In this document: in pieces, positions 39,438 through 47,692 of the stretch
How positions within the stretch are numbered: the first letter of the stretch is position 1
Layout of the letters: every line of letters begins with the position of its first letter
Source: Planctomycetota bacterium
GTDB taxonomy: Bacteria; Planctomycetota; UBA1135; UBA2386
Assembly (NCBI GenBank): GCA_016713175.1
Contig: JADJPQ010000004.1
Span: 248,001-312,000 of the forward strand
Direction: 5' to 3'
DNA: 64,000 nucleotides
The notes under the pieces: generated by a model
Told to the model about the DNA's origin: nothing
What the model saw: the letters and a program-made list of their open reading frames with translations, nothing else
The model's database searches: none
Made by a program: the position numbers and the translations under genes

Positions 39438-42341
39438 TCACTTCACCGGCGGCTTGTTCTGGTCGAAGAAACGGGCGAGCTGATTGCCCTCGGCGCCCAG
39501 CTTCTTCAGCGAGGCGAAGTTGTCGGTGGACTTGGCAATCCGGAACAGGGTCTGGGCATTCTCCTTGGCCTTGGGGTCCTTCGCCCCGGCCTGCAGCGCG
39601 AACCAATACGCTTCCCAGTGGAAGCGGTACCACTCGATGCTGAACTTGCGGACGTCGGGCTGCCGCAGGCCCCACTGCTTGTACTCGACCCAGTACTTCT
39701 GATACGCCTCGGTCGGCTTGTCCAGGCCAGGAACCCGCACCGCGGCGCCGCGCTCGTCGAACTCGAACCAGCCACCGAGCGCCAGCGCGATCAGCCGCTT
39801 CAATTCCCATTGGTTGGGGTTGGCTTTCTCGGCCGCGACCAGCATCTCATGGGCCTGGGTGAACTGCTTCTGGCGCAGCATGGCTTCGCCGATCTTCGGG
39901 CGCACGCTGAGGTCCATGACCTCCTTGGTCTTCGCCTCGGTCTCGTTGCCATACAACTGCAGGGCCTTCTGGGCGACCTCGTCGACCTTCTTCCAGTCGG
40001 CGAGTTGCTCGAAGGAGTTCATCGTGTTGACCAGCACGCCGAGCTGGGGCTTTGGCGAGTTGGCCGCGTAGTCCAGCCCCAGCGCGGTCAGCTTCTTGCG
40101 AGCGTCTTCCAGGGCCCGCGTCGCGGCTTCGGCGGCGGTCTTGTCGCCGCCGGCCAGTGCCGCGGTCTGTTCCTTCTCCAGATTGCCGACGATGTTCAGG
40201 TGTTGGCGGAACATCTCGGTTGCCAGACGGCTCGCGGTGGCCGCGTCGACCTTCTTCAGTTCCGCATAGATCTGGTCGGCCTGGTCCATCTGCCCCTGGT
40301 CGGCGTGCAGACGGCCGAGGAAGTCGAGGATGATCGGCAACGACAGGTCGCCGTCCTTGGCGTGGTTGGTCCGGTAGGCGTTGAGCGCGGCCATCGCCGC
40401 CGGGTACTTCGTCAGGTCCTTCTGCAGCTTCAGTTCCGTGTTGCCATAGGCTTCGTAGTAGCCCATCACGGCCTCGGAGAACGCCGCCTCGGTCATCGCC
40501 GATTGCCGCAGTTGCTGCTTGTCCTTGCGGTTGTCCTCGATCGCCTTGCCGGCGGCCCAGGCGCGGTAGTCCGCGAACGTCTGGCGGGCCTTGGTGAAGT
40601 CGCCGAGTGCCTGATGGCAGCGGCCGATGCGCACTTGCGCGACCTCGTACTGCAGGAACTCGGTCGTGATCTTGCCGTACGCTTCCGCCGCCTCCTGGAA
40701 CTTCCTCTCCTGGAAGAACTGGGCGCCGTCCTTGAACAGCTTCTTGTCGCCGGTCGCCGAGCCGCCCCACGCCAGCACGGCGCTGGTGGCCTCGTCGTAG
40801 ATCGCGCTCAACGCGGTGTCGTTCTTGGTCTGCCGCTTCAGGTTGGACAGCGCCTTGTCGAGCACGTCGGCCATTGCCTCGGCCTTGGTCTTGTCGGCGC
40901 CGCCGTGGCGGGCCAGGCCTTCCTTCAGCGCAATGACGGCTTCCAGGAACCGATCGCTGAGGCCATAGGACTTGCCGAGCATGTCCCAGGCGTCGAGGCC
41001 GATCTCCTTCTGCTCGGTCGGGCTCATCGCGGCGATGGCCTTGCGCAGACCCTTGACGGCTTCTTCGTAGTTCTTGTTCTGGAACTCGCCCTTGCCGACC
41101 TCGAACAACAGCTTGCCGGAGATCAGCTTCTGTTGGGCGGACAGGATGTCGCGCAGTACCGCCTTGGCGCGGACACCGACGAAGTCGTACGGGTGCCGGT
41201 CGTTGATCTTCTGGGCGACCTCGAGAGCCTTGGTGACCTTCGCCGGGTCGCCGGAGTCAGCCAGGAAGCGGCACTCGGCGAGGAACAGCATGTGGCCCCA
41301 GCGCGGGTCGCAAACCTCGAGGTCGTCGGCCTTCTGGCCCTTCTCGCCTTGCTCGCCATTGTCGGCCAGGAACTGCCGCATCATCACGAACAACTCGGTG
41401 CCGCCGGCGACATCGCCCTGCTTGAACAGCACGTCGGCGAGCTTGGCGGCGACCTCCTGCGCCATGTTGAACAGGAACTCCTGCGTATCGGCGCCCATCT
41501 GCAGCCTGCCTTCCTGGGCATCCTTCAGTGCCGTCGAGATCTGCTTGACGGTGCCCTGGTAGGTGTCGATCGCGTCCTTGAGGTCGCCACCGACCTCGCG
41601 GCATTGCGCGACCTCGAACAAGCCGCGCAGGCCGAGTGCGGTCTCCTCGCCGACCTCGAGGATCAGGTCCTCCAGGATCGTGATGGCGCGCGGGATCAGG
41701 AACTCGCGTTCGCCCTTGACGGCGCGCGCGTGCTCGCGCGTCAGCACGCCCTTGCGCAGCCACGCGAGGCCGTGCTGCAGCTTCTTTTCCGGGTCCTTCT
41801 CGGCGGCCAGGCTTTCCATCACCTTGTCGCACGCCTCGGCGCCGGACTTGAACGTCGCGGCGGCCTCGTCTTCGAGCTCCTTGACGCGCTCCGGCGCGGT
41901 GTTGCGCGCCTCGTCGAGTTCTTCATTCAGGAACTGACCGAACTCCTGCACGGCGTCGGCGAGAGTGCCGCGGGCTTCGCCGACCACGGCGGGGTCGCTG
42001 CTGCGCTCGAGCAGTTCCTTGGTCTTGTCGAGCGCCTGTTTGTAGGCGGCGCGCTGCTCGTTGCGGTCGGACTTCAGCTTGGCGGTCATCAGCGAGACCT
42101 CGATGCCAAGCTGCTGGATCTTGTCCTGCGTGCTGCCATCCTTGAAGGCCTGCTCGAGGCGGCCGATCTCGGCTTGGGCCAGGCTCAAGAAGCGGAACTC
42201 GCGCGCCAGCCCACGCACGAACGCGATCTCGCGATCGGCCTTGGCACTCTGCGCGAAGCTCAGCGGCGACAGTGCGCTGACGGTCAGGAACAGCAGGGCG
42301 ATCTGCGAGCTTTTCGTGCTCTGGCAACGGCTTGCGGTCAC
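39438..42341 (-). CDS. Very large exported TPR protein of the ExbBD cluster
   Basis: 967 residues from a GTG at 42341, chosen because CGGAG lies 7 bases upstream and a signal peptide follows (SSQIALLFLTVSALSPLSFA). A TTG ten codons further up (42371) has no such site. The whole mature protein is helical with repeated TPR-like pairs: FEVGKGEFQNKNYEEAVKGL, FFQERKFQEAAEAYGKIT, HQALGDFTKARQTFADYRAW and GEAMLRQKQFTQAHEMLVAA. A periplasmic scaffold is inferred. It precedes the smaller TPR gene, exbB and exbD, and its promoter candidate lies at 42495-42522. No close family known to me. Confidence 0.87.
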   Translation of the reverse strand: MTASRCQSTKSSQIALLFLTVSALSPLSFAQSAKADREIAFVRGLAREFRFLSLAQAEIGRLEQAFKDGSTQDKIQQLGIEVSLMTAKLKSDRNEQRAAYKQALDKTKELLERSSDPAVVGEARGTLADAVQEFGQFLNEELDEARNTAPERVKELEDEAAATFKSGAEACDKVMESLAAEKDPEKKLQHGLAWLRKGVLTREHARAVKGEREFLIPRAITILEDLILEVGEETALGLRGLFEVAQCREVGGDLKDAIDTYQGTVKQISTALKDAQEGRLQMGADTQEFLFNMAQEVAAKLADVLFKQGDVAGGTELFVMMRQFLADNGEQGEKGQKADDLEVCDPRWGHMLFLAECRFLADSGDPAKVTKALEVAQKINDRHPYDFVGVRAKAVLRDILSAQQKLISGKLLFEVGKGEFQNKNYEEAVKGLRKAIAAMSPTEQKEIGLDAWDMLGKSYGLSDRFLEAVIALKEGLARHGGADKTKAEAMADVLDKALSNLKRQTKNDTALSAIYDEATSAVLAWGGSATGDKKLFKDGAQFFQERKFQEAAEAYGKITTEFLQYEVAQVRIGRCHQALGDFTKARQTFADYRAWAAGKAIEDNRKDKQQLRQSAMTEAAFSEAVMGYYEAYGNTELKLQKDLTKYPAAMAALNAYRTNHAKDGDLSLPIILDFLGRLHADQGQMDQADQIYAELKKVDAATASRLATEMFRQHLNIVGNLEKEQTAALAGGDKTAAEAATRALEDARKKLTALGLDYAANSPKPQLGVLVNTMNSFEQLADWKKVDEVAQKALQLYGNETEAKTKEVMDLSVRPKIGEAMLRQKQFTQAHEMLVAAEKANPNQWELKRLIALALGGWFEFDERGAAVRVPGLDKPTEAYQKYWVEYKQWGLRQPDVRKFSIEWYRFHWEAYWFALQAGAKDPKAKENAQTLFRIAKSTDNFASLKKLGAEGNQLARFFDQNKPPVK

Positions 42342-42348
42342 GGGCAGT

Positions 42349-42352
42349 CTCC
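42349..42352 (-). promoter_or_regulatory. Ribosome-binding site deciding the GTG start of the large TPR gene
   Basis: GGAG on the minus strand, seven bases before the GTG at 42341. It favours the GTG over an in-frame TTG at 42371, which lacks any purine run and would put nine polar residues before the signal peptide. Confidence 0.6.
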
Positions 42353-42494
42353 GAGTTGCGAAGTCAACCAAGGCCTCGGACCTGGGACGCGCGGACCGAT
42401 CGACGAACCGGAGCCTGCAGCGAACCAGGCGAACGCTTTCGACAGCACCGGGCCCGAGGGGCGCGGGTCCGGGTGCCGAAGAATGGGAACGAGC

Positions 42495-42522
42495 AGCATA
42501 GCGATCGGTTCACGAGATCCAA
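42495..42522 (-). promoter_or_regulatory. Candidate sigma-70 promoter of the TPR-ExbBD operon
   Basis: On the minus strand: TTGGAT (42522-42517), 16-base spacer, TATGCT (42500-42495). Each hexamer matches the consensus at four of six positions. It lies about 150 bases before the GTG start at 42341. The leader would be long, about 145 bases. Confidence 0.35.
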
Positions 42523-42618
42523 TCGCGATTTGAGGGGCCGTTGCGGCGAATGCGCCGGCGGACGGACGTGGGCGCGTGCGCTTTGGCCGCGTCGGCAACG
42601 GTGCCCGGTAGTAACGCC

Positions 42619-42649
42619 ACGAGCCGACGGAAGACATCCGTCGGCTCGT
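42619..42649 (-). terminator. Strong hairpin after secretin B
   Basis: ACGAGCCGACGGA, loop AGACA, TCCGTCGGCTCGT: a perfect 13-base stem, 46 bases after the stop of secretin B. It is flanked on the plus side by TTTGG, so a U-run exists only for the plus direction. Position favours termination of the minus transcript; it could be bidirectional. Confidence 0.65.
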
Positions 42650-42695
42650 TTGGACCTGGCGGCCTTGTGCGGGGCGGCTGGAGGTCGGCGCGGTG

Positions 42696-45338
42696 CTACT
42701 TCGAGGCCGTCAACACCGAGCCATCGGGCAGCGCGATCGCCTTCGGTTCCTGCTCATCCATCAGGATGATCTTGGCGCGGATCAGGATCAGGACCTTCCG
42801 GTTGACCACCGAGTTGCCGCGTCGGCTGAACAAGAACGACAGGCCGGGCAGGTCCTTCAGGATCGGCACGCCCGAGCTCAAGTCCTGACGCTCGGCGATC
42901 CGCATGCCGCCCAGCACCATCGTCGCGCCGTCGGGCATCGTCACCGTCGTGCGGACCTTCTGCAGCGTGACCGACGGCAGCTGGATCGAAATCGGCTGAC
43001 CGACGCCCAGCGTCGTCGTGAAGGTCGGGATCGGCAACTGCAGCGACATCACCGACGGACGCAGTTCCATCGTGATGAACTTCAGCTCCGAATCGACGAC
43101 GGGTCGGACGTCGAGCGCGACGCCATCATGCACCGTGCCGATGACCGGGTTGGCGACCGCCGCCGCCTGCGCGATTTCGACCTCGAAGTCTTTGATGTAG
43201 GCAATGTTGCGCAGGTAGCTCATGTGCGCACGCGAGTTGTTGTAGATCAGCAGCCGTGGGGCCTCGATCTGCTCGCTGCGTTCCTGCTTGGCCACGGCGC
43301 GCAGCACGACCTCGACTTCGGTGTCGTCGAGGAAGGCATACTGCAACGACAGGCCACCCGCGTTGGTCAGGCCGCCGCTCCGTCCACCGAGGGTCTGGTC
43401 GTAGAGGTTCTCGACGCGGCCCATGATGTCGCCATCGCCGCCGTCGTTGTAGAAGAAGCCGGGCTCGGTGCCGGTCCCGATCAGGCCGGGCGTCGCGGCA
43501 TTCTGCTGTTGCTTCGGACCGAAGTCGTCGAAGCCGGCATTCTGGCGATCGCCCTGCTTCTCCAGGCCGCGACCCGCCAAGCCTTGCGCCGCCTGGTCAC
43601 CCAGGCCCCGGAGGTCGACGCCGACATCCTCCAGGAAGTTGTCCTCGACTTTCAGGAAGCGCGATTCGACATCGACCTGGATCCCGACGTGGCGGCGCAA
43701 CTCGTTGAGCAGGTGCGCCACTTCCTTGTGGGTGTCCTCATCCGCGCGGACGAACAGCACGGCGCTCTTCTCCGGCGACTCCATGGAGAACGGCGACTCG
43801 TCGGTGCCATCCCACTTTCCGGGCTTGATCGTGGCCTTCAACAGCTCCATCAACCGGCTCTCATTGACCAGCGCCGGGGGTGGCTCCCCTTCTTCCACCG
43901 GGATCAGCGGCGAGTCGTCATCCGGCGTCTTCAGCTTCAGGTCCGGGCCGGGCCGGTTGGCGGTGCCGATGATCAGGTCGGAAACCGTGTACTTGGCCAG
44001 ATAGAGCGTGCCGATGGCCTTGGCCGGCGTGACCAGTTGCACCATGCCATCCTGCACGCGGTAGGCCACGCCCGTCTGCGCTTGGATCACCTTCAGCGCA
44101 TCGGCGACCGAGCGGCGAGGCAACCGGAAGTCGGTCAACGTGGTCACTGCCGCGTCGAGGCCGCGGACGTCTTCCATCACGAAGAACGTCACGCCGGTGA
44201 CGTCGCCATAGTACTTCGCCCAGTCGGCCACCTGCGCGGACGGGAAGTTGTGCTCCAGGATGGTCTCGTTCAGCTTCTGCAGGATCCGCTGGTTGTCGAC
44301 CGACGCGGCATCGATCGGCGCGCTGTAGGTGTCGGGCTTGCGCTTGGACACCTCGGCCCAGCGACCCGGGTCGAACTTGACGACCTCGGTCTGCGGCACA
44401 TTGCTGCGCTGCAGTTCTTCGAGCGTCTTGTTCCAGTCCTGCTTGAAGCGTTCGCGGTGCAGTTCGACCGCGGCATTGTGGCGGGCGCGATCGGCCAGAT
44501 CGCGCAACGCGACGCCGACCTTGTGGGTCGGATCGAGCAGCAGGGCCTGGTCGAGGCGATCGACCGAGGCGGCGTACTGGCCCCTCTGGAACTGCACGTT
44601 GGCGTCTTCGATCAGCCTCTCGACGCGTAGCTCGCGGGCGACTTCCTGCGCCCGCGCGATGCGATCGAGTTCGGCCGAAGACGCCGCTTTGGCGGCCGCT
44701 TCACGGTCCTTGTCCGATTGGATCTTGGCGGCGTGGGCCTGGCTGAGCCGGTTCTCGACGTCCTTCAGCAACGCGTCGCCGGGTTGCACGTAGATCGAGT
44801 TGCGCAACGCGATCTGCGCGCCTTCGAGGCGCTCGATGGCGCGACCGTGCTCGCCCTTGGCGGTGTGCGCCGCCGCGAGCTCCATCGCCTGGCGGACGAG
44901 GCTCCGCTCGCGTTCGGCGCGAATCTGGTCGCGGATGACCATGTCCTGGAACTGGCTGCCGATCGTCGCGACCTTGTCGCCGAGGATCTCGTGGCAACGG
45001 CGCAGGATGTCACGGGCTTCTTCGTTGCTACCATCCAACGTGAGCGCGAAGGCCGCCTCGTTGCGAGCGTCGTCGAACAGCTTCAACTCCATCGACCGAC
45101 GGGCATTGCCGACCGCCTGGCTCACCAGGGCAGCGGCATTGGGCGCGCGATTCGGGTCCTGCGAGCCCGTCGGATTCGGCGCCGGATCCTGCCGTGATGG
45201 CTGTGGCGCCGGACCGCCGCCACCCGCATCAGGGTTGGTTCCGGGATTGGAGTTCGATGGCGTTCCCGAACAGGCGGCGAGTGCGAGCAGGGACGATGCA
45301 CAAAGGCCGCGCAAGCGCAGGGTCTGGACCTTGATCAT
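42696..45338 (-). CDS. Secretin-like outer-membrane lipoprotein B
   Basis: 880 residues from the ATG at 45338. The signal peptide ends in a canonical lipobox (SSLLALAAC), so the Cys is lipidated. Order: Pro/Gly/Asn-rich linker; TPR-like helices (FDDARNEAAFALTLDGSNEE); coiled part (ELDRIARAQEVARELRVER); N-domain-like stretch about 420-520 (VADALKVIQAQTGVAYRVQD); secretin domain to the end (RFLKVEDNFLEDVGVDLRGL, EQIEAPRLLIYNNSRAHMSY, VALDVRPVVDSEL, FITMELRPSVMSL, MPDGATMVLGGMRI). It shares the FYNDGGDGDI loop with secretin A, so they are paralogs. It should assemble as an outer-membrane channel. It is the first gene of the cluster, followed by a hairpin. Confidence 0.9.
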   Translation of the reverse strand: MIKVQTLRLRGLCASSLLALAACSGTPSNSNPGTNPDAGGGGPAPQPSRQDPAPNPTGSQDPNRAPNAAALVSQAVGNARRSMELKLFDDARNEAAFALTLDGSNEEARDILRRCHEILGDKVATIGSQFQDMVIRDQIRAERERSLVRQAMELAAAHTAKGEHGRAIERLEGAQIALRNSIYVQPGDALLKDVENRLSQAHAAKIQSDKDREAAAKAASSAELDRIARAQEVARELRVERLIEDANVQFQRGQYAASVDRLDQALLLDPTHKVGVALRDLADRARHNAAVELHRERFKQDWNKTLEELQRSNVPQTEVVKFDPGRWAEVSKRKPDTYSAPIDAASVDNQRILQKLNETILEHNFPSAQVADWAKYYGDVTGVTFFVMEDVRGLDAAVTTLTDFRLPRRSVADALKVIQAQTGVAYRVQDGMVQLVTPAKAIGTLYLAKYTVSDLIIGTANRPGPDLKLKTPDDDSPLIPVEEGEPPPALVNESRLMELLKATIKPGKWDGTDESPFSMESPEKSAVLFVRADEDTHKEVAHLLNELRRHVGIQVDVESRFLKVEDNFLEDVGVDLRGLGDQAAQGLAGRGLEKQGDRQNAGFDDFGPKQQQNAATPGLIGTGTEPGFFYNDGGDGDIMGRVENLYDQTLGGRSGGLTNAGGLSLQYAFLDDTEVEVVLRAVAKQERSEQIEAPRLLIYNNSRAHMSYLRNIAYIKDFEVEIAQAAAVANPVIGTVHDGVALDVRPVVDSELKFITMELRPSVMSLQLPIPTFTTTLGVGQPISIQLPSVTLQKVRTTVTMPDGATMVLGGMRIAERQDLSSGVPILKDLPGLSFLFSRRGNSVVNRKVLILIRAKIILMDEQEPKAIALPDGSVLTASK

Positions 45339-45602
45339 GCTGGATGCCTGCAAAGTGGCGAACGTGGGTTTGGGCGAGCGGTGGCCGCCAGAGGGGCTGT
45401 TGGAGGCGGGAGAGGGAACCGCGATCTCGGACAAAGAGCGAATCTCTGGCTACCACTGCTCACGCGAGCAGGGGTTCGGACGAAACCCTGCTGCGTCCAG
45501 ATGGAGGCTGGACACCAGAGGGGTCGCGGGACGGTAGCGACCGCGATCGACACGGTCAAGAACGCAAATCCTCGCCGATGGCGCGTTCGCGCGCCGGGTC
45601 CA

Positions 45603-46499
45603 TCATGGGGTCGGACCGGGGATCTCGGGTCGACCGAGCAACCGGTTGACGCGCTTGATGTCGTCCCAGGTTTCGCGCTTGTGCGATGGGTCGCGCAGCA
45701 AGAATGCCGGATGCCAGGTGACGACCACCGGGATGCCGTCGAACTGCAGATCGCGGCCACGGAGCGCGCGCATCGGTGTCTGGGTCGCCAGCAGGTTGTG
45801 GGCGGCGATGCGACCCAGCGCGACGATTGCCTTGGGACGCAGGATCCGGACCTGCTGCAGCAAGAACGGCAGGCAGGCGGCCACTTCGTCCGGCTCCGGG
45901 TCGCGGTTGCCGGGCGGCCGGCACTTGTTGATGTTGGCGATGTAGACGTCGGACCGCTGCAACCCCATGGCGCCTTGGATGATGCGGTCGAGCAGCTGGC
46001 CGGCCGGACCGACGAACGGACGACCGGTCTGGTCCTCGGTCTGGCCCGGCGCCTCGCCGATGAACATCACTTCGGCGGTGGTGCTGCCTTCTCCGAACAC
46101 GACGTTCCGCCGCTGTTCGCACAGTTTGCAGCGACGGCAGGGGAGCACTTCGTTCCGCAATACGGCTAGCTGAGCTGCCGCGTCGCCTGGCCGGGTCGTG
46201 TCGTCTGTTCCGGTTGACGTCGCGGGCCAGGTCGAGAGGGCAGGACGCTCGACCTGCGGAGCAGGCTCTGTGGTTGCGGCGGCGGTTCGAGCAGCCGGAA
46301 CGGGCTCCGGTGCCGACGCCGGGACCAAGGCCGGCGCCGGTCCTGGGACCCGGGCCAAGGGCGGGCTGGCGCCGGTAGCGGTCGCCGAACCGGAGTCGGT
46401 CCGCGCCTGTGCGTGACCTTGCGGCAGCAACTGTTCGGGACCGAACGCATCGATTGCCGCCTGCAGGTGCAGCAACAGGGAGTGCCGCCTGGGATCCAC
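45603..46499 (-). CDS. Family 4 uracil-DNA glycosylase (Fe-S type)
   Basis: 298 residues from a GTG. The catalytic domain is about residues 110-290: PCRRCKLCEQRRNVVFGEG with two of the four Fe-S Cys, GEAPGQTEDQTGRPFVGPAG (uracil pocket and catalytic region), NINKCRPPGNRDPEPDEVAA with the third Cys, the fourth Cys 16 residues further on, and VVVTWHPAFLLR (the HPA loop). It removes uracil from DNA during repair. The first 100 residues are an Ala/Pro-rich low-complexity extension absent from most family members. It lies 10 bases after a probable oxygenase gene, so the pair are co-transcribed. Confidence 0.93.
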   Translation of the reverse strand: MDPRRHSLLLHLQAAIDAFGPEQLLPQGHAQARTDSGSATATGASPPLARVPGPAPALVPASAPEPVPAARTAAATTEPAPQVERPALSTWPATSTGTDDTTRPGDAAAQLAVLRNEVLPCRRCKLCEQRRNVVFGEGSTTAEVMFIGEAPGQTEDQTGRPFVGPAGQLLDRIIQGAMGLQRSDVYIANINKCRPPGNRDPEPDEVAACLPFLLQQVRILRPKAIVALGRIAAHNLLATQTPMRALRGRDLQFDGIPVVVTWHPAFLLRDPSHKRETWDDIKRVNRLLGRPEIPGPTP

Positions 46500-46509
46500 G
46501 CCTGACGTT

Positions 46510-47643
46510 CTAGCCCGGTGTCGTCCCCGGGGCCACCGGGTAGTCCGGCTGGCGCGGGAAGATACCGTAGCTGTGCGCGAGGCTCGGGCGCTGACCGAGC
46601 GCGATCACCGAATGCCAGGCAACGTCGTCGATCCCGTGCGAGGGCAGCAGGATGGCGTCACCCTGTTGCAGGGCAAACAACGCCCCGCGGGCCGCGAGAT
46701 GGCCGGTGAACTCCGCATCGCGGTTCAACAGCTTCCACAACCCCCGGTCGTCGCCGGCATCCAGGCGCGCCATCGCCTGCATCGGCGTCTTCGCCGCGCC
46801 GCGCCGGACCAGCAGTTCCGCCAGCCGACGTTTGGACAGCGCCAGCCACGCGGTCTGGCCTTCGAGCTGGCTGAACGCGACGCCGAGCTGACCCGGTTCG
46901 GCATCGTGATGGAACACCGCACCACCGTCCGGCGCGTTGTTGTAGACGATCCGCTCCGACAACCGGTAGGGGCGTTGCAGCAACCGACCCAGCAGTTGCA
47001 GCAGCGGCTTGCAGCGCAGCACGGCCATGCATTCCGGGAACATCCGGAACGCCAGGATGTCGACCCAGCCCGCGCTGCGGTCGGTGCCGCTCATCCATTC
47101 CTCGATCTGCTCCTTGCCGTGCGAGAAGCGGATCCGCAGCGAGGGATCGGACTGGTCGTTGGCGATCCAGGTCAGTTTGGCCCACAGATCGGTCGCGACC
47201 ACCTCACCGTCAGGCTCGGCATCGATGAACACCCGTTCGATCTCGCGCGGGTCGCTCTGGTCGACGGTGCTGCCGGCGTAGCGCAGGTCGTTGTCGTCGC
47301 GCAAGCGGCGTTCGACCTCGTCGAGGAAGCGTGCGCCGCGCCGACACCGATCGAACATCCGCAAGGTCTCCTCGATCGCGGCCGCGTGCCGCCGTGGACC
47401 ATGGCCCAGGATGCCCGGCAGGAACACCGCTTCGCCATCGCGCCAGCGCGTCGCCGCATCGCGCGGCATCCGGCGGGCCGATGGCAACGGCACGATGAAA
47501 CCGAGGTCCTGACCGCGGCGGTGCAGCGGTAGCACGGCGTGACCGCGGGCGCGCAGCTTGTGCACCAACGCGCGGGCGCCGGTTGGCAGGTGGCGAGCGG
47601 TCGGATACGGAACGAACGCAGGCAGGTGCGGCACGGGCGGCAC
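46510..47643 (-). CDS. Probable cupin-fold metal-dependent oxygenase (HxD...H type)
   Basis: 377 residues from a GTG at 47643; upstream in-frame codons overlap the divergent gene. The centre reads AVFHHDAEPGQLGVAFSQLE (HxD metal-ligand pattern) and the end IDDVAWHSVIALG (distal His), the facial-triad arrangement of Fe(II)/2-oxoglutarate or JmjC-like oxygenases. GDAILLPSHGIDD is the usual late cupin strand. The N-terminal 150 residues (VFLPGILGHGPRRH, RMFDRCRRGARF) match nothing I recognise. Substrate unknown; a protein or nucleic-acid hydroxylase is one option. The gene is upstream of a uracil-DNA glycosylase in the same transcript. The family assignment is tentative. Confidence 0.7.
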   Translation of the reverse strand: MPPVPHLPAFVPYPTARHLPTGARALVHKLRARGHAVLPLHRRGQDLGFIVPLPSARRMPRDAATRWRDGEAVFLPGILGHGPRRHAAAIEETLRMFDRCRRGARFLDEVERRLRDDNDLRYAGSTVDQSDPREIERVFIDAEPDGEVVATDLWAKLTWIANDQSDPSLRIRFSHGKEQIEEWMSGTDRSAGWVDILAFRMFPECMAVLRCKPLLQLLGRLLQRPYRLSERIVYNNAPDGGAVFHHDAEPGQLGVAFSQLEGQTAWLALSKRRLAELLVRRGAAKTPMQAMARLDAGDDRGLWKLLNRDAEFTGHLAARGALFALQQGDAILLPSHGIDDVAWHSVIALGQRPSLAHSYGIFPRQPDYPVAPGTTPG

Positions 47644-47661
47644 GATAGCGGACCGTTCTTG

Positions 47662-47667
47662 TATAGT
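47662..47667 (+). promoter_or_regulatory. Possible -10 box of the TMTC-like gene
   Basis: TATAGT, 25 bases before the ATG at 47693, in otherwise GC-rich DNA. No convincing -35 is visible 16-18 bases upstream. The site lies in the gap between divergent genes. Confidence 0.4.
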
Positions 47668-47692
47668 CCTCCGCCCTGCTGCGACCCCTCGC

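Larger units (their letters stand above)
42342..42695. other. Intergenic region between secretin B and the TPR/ExbBD genes, 354 bases
   Basis: It holds, in the minus direction, the terminator-like hairpin after secretin B, then the candidate promoter and ribosome site for the large TPR gene. The arrangement suggests that secretin B and the TPR-ExbBD genes are separate transcripts. I see no small gene in it. Confidence 0.6.

Noticed and set aside
39054..42533. Very long open frame on the plus strand opposite the large TPR gene
   Set aside because: It has no signal peptide, domain or codon pattern of a gene, and the opposite strand has a clear TPR protein. Long antisense frames are expected at this GC content. 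The same holds for plus-strand frames at 1357-3963, 32967-35735 and 60468-63011, and minus-strand frames at 4231-6327, 17245-19482, 27022-29370, 48707-50362 and 53807-55867.
33099..45338. Type II secretion or type IV pilus system
   Set aside because: Two secretin-like genes but no GspE/PilB ATPase, GspF/PilC, or pilin gene; instead ExbB/ExbD.
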